From positions 3,348,001-3,412,000 of the forward strand of contig NZ_CP051516.1 in the NCBI RefSeq assembly GCF_012689525.1: DNA of 64,000 nt. Reading direction: 5' to 3'. Below are positions 50,140-57,469 of the stretch, piece by piece. Position numbers and translations under genes: made by a program. The stretch comes from Paraburkholderia aromaticivorans. GTDB lineage: Bacteria; Pseudomonadota; Gammaproteobacteria; Burkholderiales; Burkholderiaceae. The notes beneath the pieces were generated by a model. The model saw nothing but the letters and a program-made list of their open reading frames with translations. It was not told the origin of the DNA and ran no database searches. Position 1 is the stretch's first letter. Each line of letters begins with the position of its first letter.

Positions 50140-50799
50140 TTGTTCCCGATCTTCTCATCCCGGCACTCGCAACGGCACTTCGCAATTTCACGCAGGCCAT
50201 GGTCCGCGCGCCTGTTTGCGCTGACGCTGATGCTGGGCGCGCTGACGGTGCTCGCCGGCTGCACGCATCGCACGGAAACGTGGCAATTGACCAATGTGAC
50301 CGGCCATCTGCCGGATCTCGATTTCACGCTGACCGGCGACGATGGCCGCCCGGTCAACGGCGATTCGTTCAAGGGCCGCACCTCGCTTGTCTATTTCGGC
50401 TACACGCATTGCCCGGACGTCTGTCCTGAAACGATGGGCCGGCTGATGCAGGTGCTCGGCAAGCTCGGCCCCGACGCGCAGAAGGTGCGCATCCTGTTCA
50501 TCACCGTCGATCCCGCGCGCGACACGGCGCAGGCCTTGCACGATTACGTCGGCGCCTTCGACGCGAAACACGCCGAAGGGCTGACCGGCACCGACTGGCA
50601 GATCGAGTCGCTCGCCAAGCGTTACCGCGTCGCCTATCAGATGGAAAAGCGCGACCCCTCCGGCAACTATGAAGTCACCCATAGTTCCGCCGTCTATGTG
50701 TTCGACAGCCAGGGCCACGCGCGCCTGCTGGCCACCGACCACGACACGCCCGATGCGATCGCACAAGACCTGCGACGCATTGTCGATGACCGTTCCTGA
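50140..50799 (+). CDS. SCO1/SenC copper chaperone
   Basis: This 219-residue thioredoxin-fold protein delivers copper to the CuA site of cytochrome oxidase. The metal motif FGYTHCPDVCPETMG and the distal His in VTHSSAVYVF are intact. The N-terminus has basic residues, a hydrophobic segment and a possible lipobox (LAGC), so it is anchored on the outer face of the inner membrane. The TTG at 50140 is the only in-frame start giving a full signal; it lacks a good ribosome binding site. It heads a three-gene copper-oxidase assembly group. Confidence 0.88.
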   Translation: MFPIFSSRHSQRHFAISRRPWSARLFALTLMLGALTVLAGCTHRTETWQLTNVTGHLPDLDFTLTGDDGRPVNGDSFKGRTSLVYFGYTHCPDVCPETMGRLMQVLGKLGPDAQKVRILFITVDPARDTAQALHDYVGAFDAKHAEGLTGTDWQIESLAKRYRVAYQMEKRDPSGNYEVTHSSAVYVFDSQGHARLLATDHDTPDAIAQDLRRIVDDRS

Positions 50800-50817
50800 C
50801 CTTTCCCGAGTTCAACC

Positions 50818-51279
50818 ATGTCGATCAAGATCAAAACGTTCGCTGCACTGAGTTGCGCCCTCGCCCTTTCGTTCGGTGTCGCATCGACCGCGCAAGCGGC
50901 GGGCGCCAATGCGATCAGCGTGAAGGACGCGTGGGTCCGCTGGCTGCCCAACAACCTGCCCGCCGCCGGCTATGTGACGCTCGTCAACGCGAGCGACAAA
51001 CCGGTCGATCTCGTCGATATCTCCAGCAACGACTACGGCGACGCGATGCTGCATCAGACCGTGTCGAACGGTTCGTCGCAGAAGATGGTGATGGTCGACA
51101 AGCTGACGGTGCCCGCGCACGGTCAGGTGGCGATCGCGCCCGGCGGCTATCACGTGATGCTCGAAGACGCAAAGCACAAGGTCGCGCCGGGCGATACCGT
51201 GCATCTCAAGCTCAAATTCTCCGACGGCGAAACGCTCGACACGCCGTTCGCCGTCAAGTCGCCGGCGCAAACCAAGTAA
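50818..51279 (+). CDS. Periplasmic copper chaperone PCu(A)C
   Basis: This 153-residue protein has a signal peptide (cleaved near AQAAG) and a cupredoxin-like domain. The Cu(I) ligands follow the family H...M...HxM order: MLHQTV, KMVMVD and GGYHVMLED. It moves copper to Sco or to CuA of cytochrome oxidase, consistent with SCO1 19 bp upstream and CtaG downstream. Confidence 0.88.
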   Translation: MSIKIKTFAALSCALALSFGVASTAQAAGANAISVKDAWVRWLPNNLPAAGYVTLVNASDKPVDLVDISSNDYGDAMLHQTVSNGSSQKMVMVDKLTVPAHGQVAIAPGGYHVMLEDAKHKVAPGDTVHLKLKFSDGETLDTPFAVKSPAQTK

Positions 51280-51288
51280 CGTGCCGCG

Positions 51289-52179
51289 ATGAATCCGCTC
51301 TACTGGCTCGATCCCTGGGAGTTTTCGCCGACCGTCGTGATCGCGTTGCTGGTGCCCGCGATCCTGTTCGTGCGTGGCGCGCGTAAAGCGAAGGTGTCGG
51401 TTGCGCGGCGTATCTCCTTCTGGTTCGGACTGGTGGCGTTATACGTCGCGTTGCATACGCGGCTCGATTATTTCTTCGAGCATGAGTTCTTCATGCATCG
51501 CGCGCAGCATCTGGTGCTGCATCACCTCGGGCCGTTCTTCATCGCGCTGTCGTATCCGGGCGCGGCGTTGCGCGCGGGTATTCCGTTCGATTGGCGGCAG
51601 CGCTTCGTGCGACCCGCGCTGGAAACACCGGTGGTGCGCAAGCTGCTCGACGTGGTGATGCATCCCGTGGTCGCGGTCACGTTGTTCGTCGGGCTGATCT
51701 ACTTCTGGCTGATGTCGCCGATTCACTTCATGGCGATGCTCGACTGGCGTCTTTATCGCGTGATGAACTGGAGCATGGTGATCGACGGCCTGCTGTTCTG
51801 GTGGCTCGTGCTCGATCCGCGTCCCGCGCCACCGGCGCGTCTGTCGCCGGGCAAGCGCGTGCTGGTGGTGATCGCCGCGATTCCGCCGCAGATCATTCTC
51901 GGCGCCTTCATCTTCTTCACGCCGCACGAGCTGTATCCGATCTACTCGATCTGCGGCCGCGCGTTCACATGGTTGAGCCCGATGCGCGATCAGCAGATCG
52001 GCGGGCTGTTGCTGTGGATTCCGGGTTCGATGATGAGCGTGATCGGCGCGCTGCTCGCCTTGCGTCACTGGATGCGGCTGTCGGCGCGCGGACGTTTGCA
52101 TAGCGAACGGCGCGCGAAAGCTACGCAGACTCCAGCACCCACGGCGTCGGCGTCGGCGCCGGCGCGCGGCCAGCACTGA
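51289..52179 (+). CDS. Cytochrome c oxidase assembly protein, CtaG (caa3) family
   Basis: This 296-residue inner-membrane protein has about seven helices. Family features are ALHTRLDYFFEHEFFMHRAQHLVLHHLGPFF, rich in His, and HPVVAVTLFVGLIYFWLMSPIHF. It resembles the bacillar CtaG needed for caa3 oxidase assembly, not the Cox11-type CtaG. The Ser/Ala/Pro tail is variable. It follows PCu(A)C by 9 bp, so the three genes likely form one operon for oxidase metallation. Confidence 0.85.
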   Translation: MNPLYWLDPWEFSPTVVIALLVPAILFVRGARKAKVSVARRISFWFGLVALYVALHTRLDYFFEHEFFMHRAQHLVLHHLGPFFIALSYPGAALRAGIPFDWRQRFVRPALETPVVRKLLDVVMHPVVAVTLFVGLIYFWLMSPIHFMAMLDWRLYRVMNWSMVIDGLLFWWLVLDPRPAPPARLSPGKRVLVVIAAIPPQIILGAFIFFTPHELYPIYSICGRAFTWLSPMRDQQIGGLLLWIPGSMMSVIGALLALRHWMRLSARGRLHSERRAKATQTPAPTASASAPARGQH

Positions 52180-52238
52180 TTCTACGATTCGATTGAAACC
52201 CGGCGCGCCCGCGCCGGGCTCAGCTTGCTGTAGCCGCT

Positions 52239-52733
52239 TCAGGCCGACCGCATCCACACATGCGGGATGCCGTCTTCTTCGTGAATCTCTGAAACCGGCG
52301 CGAAACCGAACGCACCATAGAAACCTTGCAGATGCGCCTGCGCATGCAACCGGATCGGCGTGCGAGGCCACTGCGCGCGAATATGCATCAGCGACCGCTC
52401 AAGCATCGCATTGCCCAGCCCGATGCCGCGGAATTCGGCGGTCGTCAGCACGCGGCCGATGCGGATATCGGTGTCGTCCGCGTCGGGCAGCAGCACGCGC
52501 AGATAACCCGCGAGCGCCGGGCGTTGTTCATCGGGGCCATACACCAGCAGATGCCACGCATCCATATCGAGCCCATCGATATCGCCGTACAAGCAGTTCT
52601 GCTCGACGACGAACACCGCGCTGCGTGCACCCAGCATCGTATAGACCTCGACGCCCGTGAGTTCGTCGAAGGATTTCCAGCGCCAATCAAGTTGCGCCAG
52701 CCGCGTGGCGGCGGTTTGCTGCGGTTCAGTCAT
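52239..52733 (-). CDS. elaA: ElaA-type GNAT acetyltransferase
   Basis: This 164-residue protein matches ElaA: RWKSFDELTGVEVYTMLGARSAVFVVEQNCLYGDIDGLD at the N-terminus, acetyl-CoA loop IGRVLTTAEFRGIGLGNAML, and LHAQAHLQGFYGAFGF near the end. The substrate is unknown. The gene is single and convergent with the ctaG-like gene; a GC-rich inverted repeat at 52199-52218 lies between them. Confidence 0.88.
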   Translation of the reverse strand: MTEPQQTAATRLAQLDWRWKSFDELTGVEVYTMLGARSAVFVVEQNCLYGDIDGLDMDAWHLLVYGPDEQRPALAGYLRVLLPDADDTDIRIGRVLTTAEFRGIGLGNAMLERSLMHIRAQWPRTPIRLHAQAHLQGFYGAFGFAPVSEIHEEDGIPHVWMRSA

Positions 52734-52821
52734 GACAACGTTCTAAAGAAAGAGTCGCGCCGCACGGAGAGCGGCGATGCGTGATTATGCCGCGCGTGAC
52801 GGCTTCGCCGCCATGCAGCGC

Positions 52822-53802
52822 TCAGTTGCGATGCGCGGCGCGCGCCTTCGACGCCTGTTTGTGGCTGTACATCGCGGCGTCGGCGGCCGCCAGCAGTTCG
52901 GCAATCGATTCGTGCCGGGCAGAATCGTATTGAATCTGCCCGACGCTATAGCGGATGTGATAGCCACGCTGCGCTTCGGCATTGCGCGCGTCCAGCATCT
53001 GCGTGAGCCGCTGCGTCACTTCCTGCGTGGCGCCGCTGTCCGAATCGGTGAGTAGCACGACGAACTCGTCGCCGCCGAGCCGTCCGATCACATCGCTTTC
53101 GCGCAGCGCAGTGCGCAAGACGTCGGCGAAAGTCTTCAGCGCGCGATCGCCTTCGGCGTGGCCGAGCGTGTCGTTGATCTGCTTGAAATCGTTCAGGTCG
53201 AAGAACAGCAGCGACGCCGGTTTGTGCATCCGCTTGCAAACGTTCAGCGCATGTTGCGCGAGTGCCTCGAAACCGCGCCGGTTCGACAGAAGCGTCAGAT
53301 CGTCGAGCGTGGCCAACTGCACCGCCGCCAACTCCTGCTCGGCCATGCGCGCCAGATCGCGCAGCAGTTCACGTTCTTCTTCGTCAAGGCCACGCGGCTT
53401 GGTGTCGATCAGACAGAGCGTGCCGAGCTTGCTGCCGTTGGGCACCGTCAGCGGACAGCCGGCGTAGAAACGGACATTCGGGTCGTCCGTGACGAACGGA
53501 TTGTCGTGAAACCGCTCGTCCGCCAGCGTGTCGGGCACCATCAAAATTTCGTCGCCGAGAATCGCGTGCGCGCAGAACGACACGTCACGCGAGGTCTCGC
53601 TCGCCGTCAGCCCGACGCACGACTTGAACCATTGACGGTCCGCATCGACGAGGCTTACGAGCGCGATGGGCACGCTGAAGAGTCGCTTGGCAAGCCGTGT
53701 CAGACGATCGAAGCGCTCTTCCGGCAACGTATCGAGAATATGCAGCGCACGCAGGGTGTCGAGACGGGCGCTTTCGTTACTGGGCGTCGGTGGGACGTGC
53801 AT
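52822..53802 (-). CDS. GAF-GGDEF diguanylate cyclase
   Basis: This 326-residue protein has an N-terminal GAF sensor domain (RLFSVPIALVSLVDADRQWFKS, CAHAIL, FYAGCPLTVPNGSKLGTLCLID) and a C-terminal GGDEF domain. The active site reads RLGGDEFVVLL and the product-inhibition I-site RESD lies exactly five residues before it, so the enzyme should make cyclic di-GMP and be feedback controlled. No membrane helix is seen, so it is cytoplasmic. The ATG at 53802 (MHVPPTPSNESARL) precedes the GAF domain; the longer frame upstream is not conserved in character. Confidence 0.9.
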   Translation of the reverse strand: MHVPPTPSNESARLDTLRALHILDTLPEERFDRLTRLAKRLFSVPIALVSLVDADRQWFKSCVGLTASETSRDVSFCAHAILGDEILMVPDTLADERFHDNPFVTDDPNVRFYAGCPLTVPNGSKLGTLCLIDTKPRGLDEEERELLRDLARMAEQELAAVQLATLDDLTLLSNRRGFEALAQHALNVCKRMHKPASLLFFDLNDFKQINDTLGHAEGDRALKTFADVLRTALRESDVIGRLGGDEFVVLLTDSDSGATQEVTQRLTQMLDARNAEAQRGYHIRYSVGQIQYDSARHESIAELLAAADAAMYSHKQASKARAAHRN

Positions 53803-53982
53803 GTTGTATTCCCTAGGGCGACCGGCGTGGCCGAAGTGGTGGGCCGGTAGTGTATAGCGGTGCGCTTTACCTTGGGGCAAAACCACGGCGCGAGAGTTCC
53901 CGCCGATTGCGTGCGCGCCGGATCCGCATCCGAGCCGATGCAGGCCGCATCGGCCTGCCACGCTCGCGCGGCGACGGCTTTG

Positions 53983-54741
53983 CTATGGATTGGCAAAGAC
54001 CGGTTCGACGGGCCGCGCGAGGCAGTCGATCAGATTGCCGGGGCCGCACAGATGCAGCGCGCCGACCACCACCAACGTGCGCTCCGGCCGCGTGAACAAC
54101 TCGGTCAGGCGCGCCGCCCATGCGCGATTGCGCGCGTCGAGAATCGCATGCCGGATGCCCGGCAGATTGAACATCGGCGACTCGATGGCGATCTGGTGCA
54201 CGGCGGGCAGATCGCCATCCAGCCAGGCCGCGTGCATGCGCTCGAGCGTGCGCTGCGGTTCGTCGAGATCGGCCATCAGCAGGCCGAGCGCCGCGCCGAC
54301 CGCATCGAGCGGAATCGATTCGAGCGCCGCCGCTACCTCCTCCGCAGTCTCGAGATACCGATAAGGTTTGGCCTGCGTGATCGCCGAGCGCAGCATGCGC
54401 GGCTCGACACCTTCGACGACCTGCTGGAACAGCGTCGGCGCGACGATCAACGCGGCCCACGGACGCAGATCCGCGAGTGGCGCCAAAGGCCCTTCAACGG
54501 GCCACGCCGCGTGAAGTTGCCGCCACGCGTCGGCGGATAGCCAGGGCTGCAGTTGCTCCGCGCCGCCTTGTTGGTCGGCCTTCAGAAACGGCAGAATCGT
54601 CGGCGGATCGGACTCGAAGACGAGCGCTTCGGCCCAGTCATAGGCCTCGGCGATCCACGGCGGCGTTCTTCGGCTCGTCGCCGGAAACAGATGCATCGAG
54701 CCGAGCAGGCGAACTTGGGTGCCGGTGAGTTGTAAGTACAT
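53983..54741 (-). CDS. TraB/GumN family protein
   Basis: This 252-residue protein shows the TraB/GumN (Tiki-like) pattern: an early GSMHLFP motif, a Glu in ALVFESDP, and a final RTLVVVGALHLCGPGNLIDCL. The paired H residues may bind metal in a metalloprotease-type site. Unlike exported members it has no signal peptide when started at ATG 54741, which has GAGG 5 nt upstream; the frame is open further but looks non-coding. Function unknown. Confidence 0.8.
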   Translation of the reverse strand: MYLQLTGTQVRLLGSMHLFPATSRRTPPWIAEAYDWAEALVFESDPPTILPFLKADQQGGAEQLQPWLSADAWRQLHAAWPVEGPLAPLADLRPWAALIVAPTLFQQVVEGVEPRMLRSAITQAKPYRYLETAEEVAAALESIPLDAVGAALGLLMADLDEPQRTLERMHAAWLDGDLPAVHQIAIESPMFNLPGIRHAILDARNRAWAARLTELFTRPERTLVVVGALHLCGPGNLIDCLARPVEPVFANP

Positions 54742-54867
54742 GCAGCCTCGGTGTGGACAAGCAGTGACGCAAGAATCGGACGCGCCGGTCAATCGATCAC
54801 GTGCAGAATGAATTGTGCGCCACAGCTGACACGATAACGACAACGCAGAGAATCAGCCCATATAAAA

Positions 54868-54895
54868 ATAAAGCCCCAAACGATGGGGCTTTACT
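54868..54895 (-). terminator. Terminator of the exported-protein gene
   Basis: AAAGCCCCA (54870-54878) pairs with TGGGGCTTT (54884-54892); on the minus strand TATTTTTATA follows. It is 46 bp after the stop of the gene at 54938-55672. Confidence 0.8.
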
Positions 54896-54937
54896 GTGCG
54901 GAAAAAATCTGCCGCTGAATATTCGTATGCGAGGCGC

Positions 54938-55672
54938 TCATTCCGGGCTTTTTTTGAACGACTCCAGCTCACTCGTATAACGCTCATTTCGAACGCCATT
55001 GCTGGCGTAATACTCCTCCACCGATTTTACCCATCGGCCTATCTCGGGCACATACCAGATGGCTTTATAGGTACGCCCGGTCGCCTGAACCGGGCCGGTT
55101 TTCTGCGCATGCGTGACCATCGCCGTATCGCCCTGCTGGATCTGCACGGCCTGGGTGACGGTCTGCGTCGGTTCGAGTTGCGCGACCCAGTCGCCTTCCG
55201 CTTCGACCTTGATCGCCTGGAATTTGCCCGCCGGCACTTCGACGGTTTCCGTATCCACCACCCGATAGTGTGTGCTCCACTTTTCCGAAGCGTGCATCTT
55301 GTTCGGATGCAGTTCGGTGTAGTCGATGTTCCAGGTTTTGCCGGCCGACAACGGGAACGCGAGCGGCCGGTTGACCACCACTTCCGCGCCATTCACATTG
55401 CGCTCGCGACTCCAGTCCGCGCCGGCGATCGCTTCGTTCGGCGGCTGGGTCGAGCCCGACGGTTTCGACGCGTAGTAGATGTGCGACGGCGTCGCGCGCA
55501 AGACGGTCACCTCGTCGTGTGTCTGGCGCCAGACCGAAGGCGCTTTCTCGAACGTGTCGATGTAGGTCCACGTGTCGCCGGCTTTGACCGCCGAAGCCGG
55601 CGCCGATTGCGCAATAGCCAGCATCGGCAAGCCGACGGCGAACAGCACGGCTGCGGTTATGGTTTTTTTCAT
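54938..55672 (-). CDS. Exported protein of unknown function
   Basis: This 244-residue protein has a signal peptide (MKKTITAAVLFAVGLPMLAIAQ). The mature part is rich in short beta-type segments (KAGDTWTYID, GKTWNIDYTE, VPAGKFQAIKVEAEGDW, KAIWYVPEIGRWVKSVEEY) that look like a repeated lipocalin-like or DUF3108-like barrel, with no catalytic motif. The ATG at 55672 was chosen because it starts the signal peptide. It is monocistronic, with a good terminator. Confidence 0.7.
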   Translation of the reverse strand: MKKTITAAVLFAVGLPMLAIAQSAPASAVKAGDTWTYIDTFEKAPSVWRQTHDEVTVLRATPSHIYYASKPSGSTQPPNEAIAGADWSRERNVNGAEVVVNRPLAFPLSAGKTWNIDYTELHPNKMHASEKWSTHYRVVDTETVEVPAGKFQAIKVEAEGDWVAQLEPTQTVTQAVQIQQGDTAMVTHAQKTGPVQATGRTYKAIWYVPEIGRWVKSVEEYYASNGVRNERYTSELESFKKSPE

Positions 55673-56086
55673 TGGTCGATATGTCGTAGTTTTAGCGGGT
55701 TTGCCCGGCCCCGTGCTTTCGCGATACAAAGCGTCGCCATCTATTAGAACCGATGGCAAGCAATGCTTATGAACGCGCGAAATGGTATTGCACACTCTAC
55801 ATTATCGGCAATTGCCGAATGCAATCAATGCATCGTTCCGTGCATTAAACGATCAGCAAAACAAGTTTGAAAGACAATAAAAAGAAAGTGAAAGTGCGTG
55901 AAAAGCAATTGGTAAATAACCATTGATGCCGGCGGTCGAACCTGCCGCGCCGCACGTGCTCGTCGCGCTGCTCAAAGTGCTGATGAGCGCGAGTGCCGAC
56001 ATGCTCTGCTACCCCGTGTCCCTGCAACGAGACCCGCAACCGCGCCAGCATCCCCCTCAGCCCCGCCAAGGAAACCGACGCTGAAA
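55673..56086. other. AT-rich gap upstream of the exported-protein gene
   Basis: No gene is supported. From about 55780 to 55930 the sequence is clearly richer in A and T than its neighbours and contains runs such as AAAGACAATAAAAAGAAAGTG. It probably holds the promoter of the exported-protein gene and leftover non-coding DNA. Confidence 0.4.
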
Positions 56087-56120
56087 AAAGAAAAGCCCCG
56101 ACGAGTCGGGGCTTTTCTTT
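56085..56120 (-). terminator. Terminator of the tRNA-Gly/Cys transcript
   Basis: AAAAGCCCCGAC (56091-56102) pairs with GTCGGGGCTTTT (56105-56116); on the minus strand CTTTTTTC follows. It is 12 bp after the tRNA-Cys gene. Confidence 0.85.
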
Positions 56121-56131
56121 ACATCAACTAC

Positions 56132-56205
56132 TGGAGGCGCGAGCCGGAGTCGAACCGGCCTAAACGGCTTTGCAGGCCGCTGCATAACCGCTTTGCTATC
56201 GCGCC
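56132..56205 (-). tRNA. tRNA-Cys (anticodon GCA)
   Basis: A 74-nt cloverleaf on the minus strand: acceptor GGCGCGA pairs with TCGCGCC, anticodon stem GCGGC/GCCGT with loop CTGCAAA (anticodon GCA), T-arm CCGGTTCGACTCCGG, encoded CCA. The pgsA-Gly-Cys order is conserved in E. coli (glyW-cysT). Confidence 0.96.
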
Positions 56206-56281
56206 GCAAGCGGACTGGAACCTAGCAACAGATTCACAGATTTTTGTCGGGCGGACAACCGGAAGAACCGGGCCACCAAAC

Positions 56282-56303
56282 AAAAAGGGAAGCGTTGCTT
56301 CCC
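56282..56303 (-). terminator. Small terminator-like hairpin between tRNA-Gly and tRNA-Cys
   Basis: GGGAAGC (56287-56293) pairs with GCTTCCC (56297-56303) around a 3-nt loop; on the minus strand TTTTTG follows. It would end part of the transcripts before tRNA-Cys or serve as a processing site. Confidence 0.5.
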
Positions 56304-56311
56304 CTTATGTA

Positions 56312-56387
56312 TGGAGCGGGAGACGAGGCTCGAACTCGCGACCTCAACCTTGGCAAGGTTGCGCTCTACCAACTGAGCTACTCCCGC
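56312..56387 (-). tRNA. tRNA-Gly (anticodon GCC), copy 1
   Basis: A 76-nt cloverleaf on the minus strand: acceptor GCGGGAG pairs with CTCCCGC, anticodon stem CAACC/GGTTG with loop TTGCCAA (anticodon GCC), T-arm GAGTTCGAGCCTC, encoded CCA. Confidence 0.97.
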
Positions 56388-56449
56388 ATTGAACTGCTTC
56401 ACAGCGCGCTGCACTTCTACTTGCCAAACAATGCGCTGCTTCAAAAATT

Positions 56450-56525
56450 TGGAGCGGGAGACGAGGCTCGAACTCGCGACCTCAACCTTGGCAAGGTTGC
56501 GCTCTACCAACTGAGCTACTCCCGC
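56450..56525 (-). tRNA. tRNA-Gly (anticodon GCC), copy 2
   Basis: Identical in all 76 positions to the copy at 56312-56387, in tandem 62 bp upstream in transcription order. Identity indicates recent duplication or gene conversion, and doubles the supply of the main glycine tRNA. Confidence 0.97.
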
Positions 56526-56731
56526 ATTGTGCTGCTAACTGCTGCCTTGTTACTGCAAATGCTCTCTTACTGCCACCGACGTTTCGAATTGCGTGCATCG
56601 GAGAAACGAGATTATGGAGAAACGACCGAAACGTGTCAACCCCTTTTGCGAATCTCTTTTACTGAACAGATTTCACTCATGCTGCAGCGAAGTTCGGACA
56701 CGTTCCGAGCGCGCTCCACTACGACGAAAAC

Positions 56732-57325
56732 TCAGGCTACGCCGCCCCGTTCGCGAATCTGCGGCCACGCGAGCTTCATGTAGTAGAGCATCGACCAGAT
56801 CGTCAGGAACGCGGCCAGATAGATGAGCCACAGGCCCCACACGCGCGTGTCGACCACCACGCCGCCGCCGAACGGCAACGGGCCGTAGAACAGCAGCATG
56901 GGAATCGCCACCATCTGGCAAACGGTCTTGAACTTGCCGAGCGAATTCACCGCGACGCTCTTCGACGCGCCGATCTGCGCCATCCATTCGCGCAACGCCG
57001 AGATCGCGATCTCGCGCCCGACGATCACGAGCGCAATCGCCGAATCGATTCGCGCGAGCTGCACGAGCACCAGCAACGCGGCGGTCACCATCAGCTTGTC
57101 GGCGACCGGATCGAGGAACGCGCCGAATGCCGACGTCTGATTCCACTTGCGCGCCAGAAAGCCGTCGAACCAGTCGGTCAGCGCCGCCAGAATGAAGATG
57201 GTCGCGGCCGCCAGGTTCCGGTGCGCGGGGCTCATCATCATGTCGGGCAAATAGAACACGCCGACGACGAGCGGGATCAGGACGATCCGCAGCCAAGTCA
57301 GGAAAATCGGGAAATTAAACGGCAT
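56732..57325 (-). CDS. pgsA: CDP-diacylglycerol--glycerol-3-phosphate phosphatidyltransferase
   Basis: This 197-residue inner-membrane enzyme makes phosphatidylglycerol phosphate. The CDP-alcohol phosphatidyltransferase motif DGx2ARx8Gx3Dx3D is intact in DWFDGFLARKWNQTSAFGAFLDPVADK, embedded among about five helices. The start MPFNFPIFLTWLRIVLIP is typical. It follows uvrC by 144 bp and precedes the tRNA-Gly genes, as in E. coli. Confidence 0.95.
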   Translation of the reverse strand: MPFNFPIFLTWLRIVLIPLVVGVFYLPDMMMSPAHRNLAAATIFILAALTDWFDGFLARKWNQTSAFGAFLDPVADKLMVTAALLVLVQLARIDSAIALVIVGREIAISALREWMAQIGASKSVAVNSLGKFKTVCQMVAIPMLLFYGPLPFGGGVVVDTRVWGLWLIYLAAFLTIWSMLYYMKLAWPQIRERGGVA

Positions 57326-57469
57326 GGGCAGGCGCAGCGTCTGACAAGGGAGATGCAATTGTGCCGTGTCACAAGGACTGCCACAAGCAAAGCGGCGCAC
57401 GGGGCCTGCCGCGCGCGCCGCCGCGGCACCGCTCGAAAGTGGCTGAGCGGCCGGCCGCAACCGCCGCAA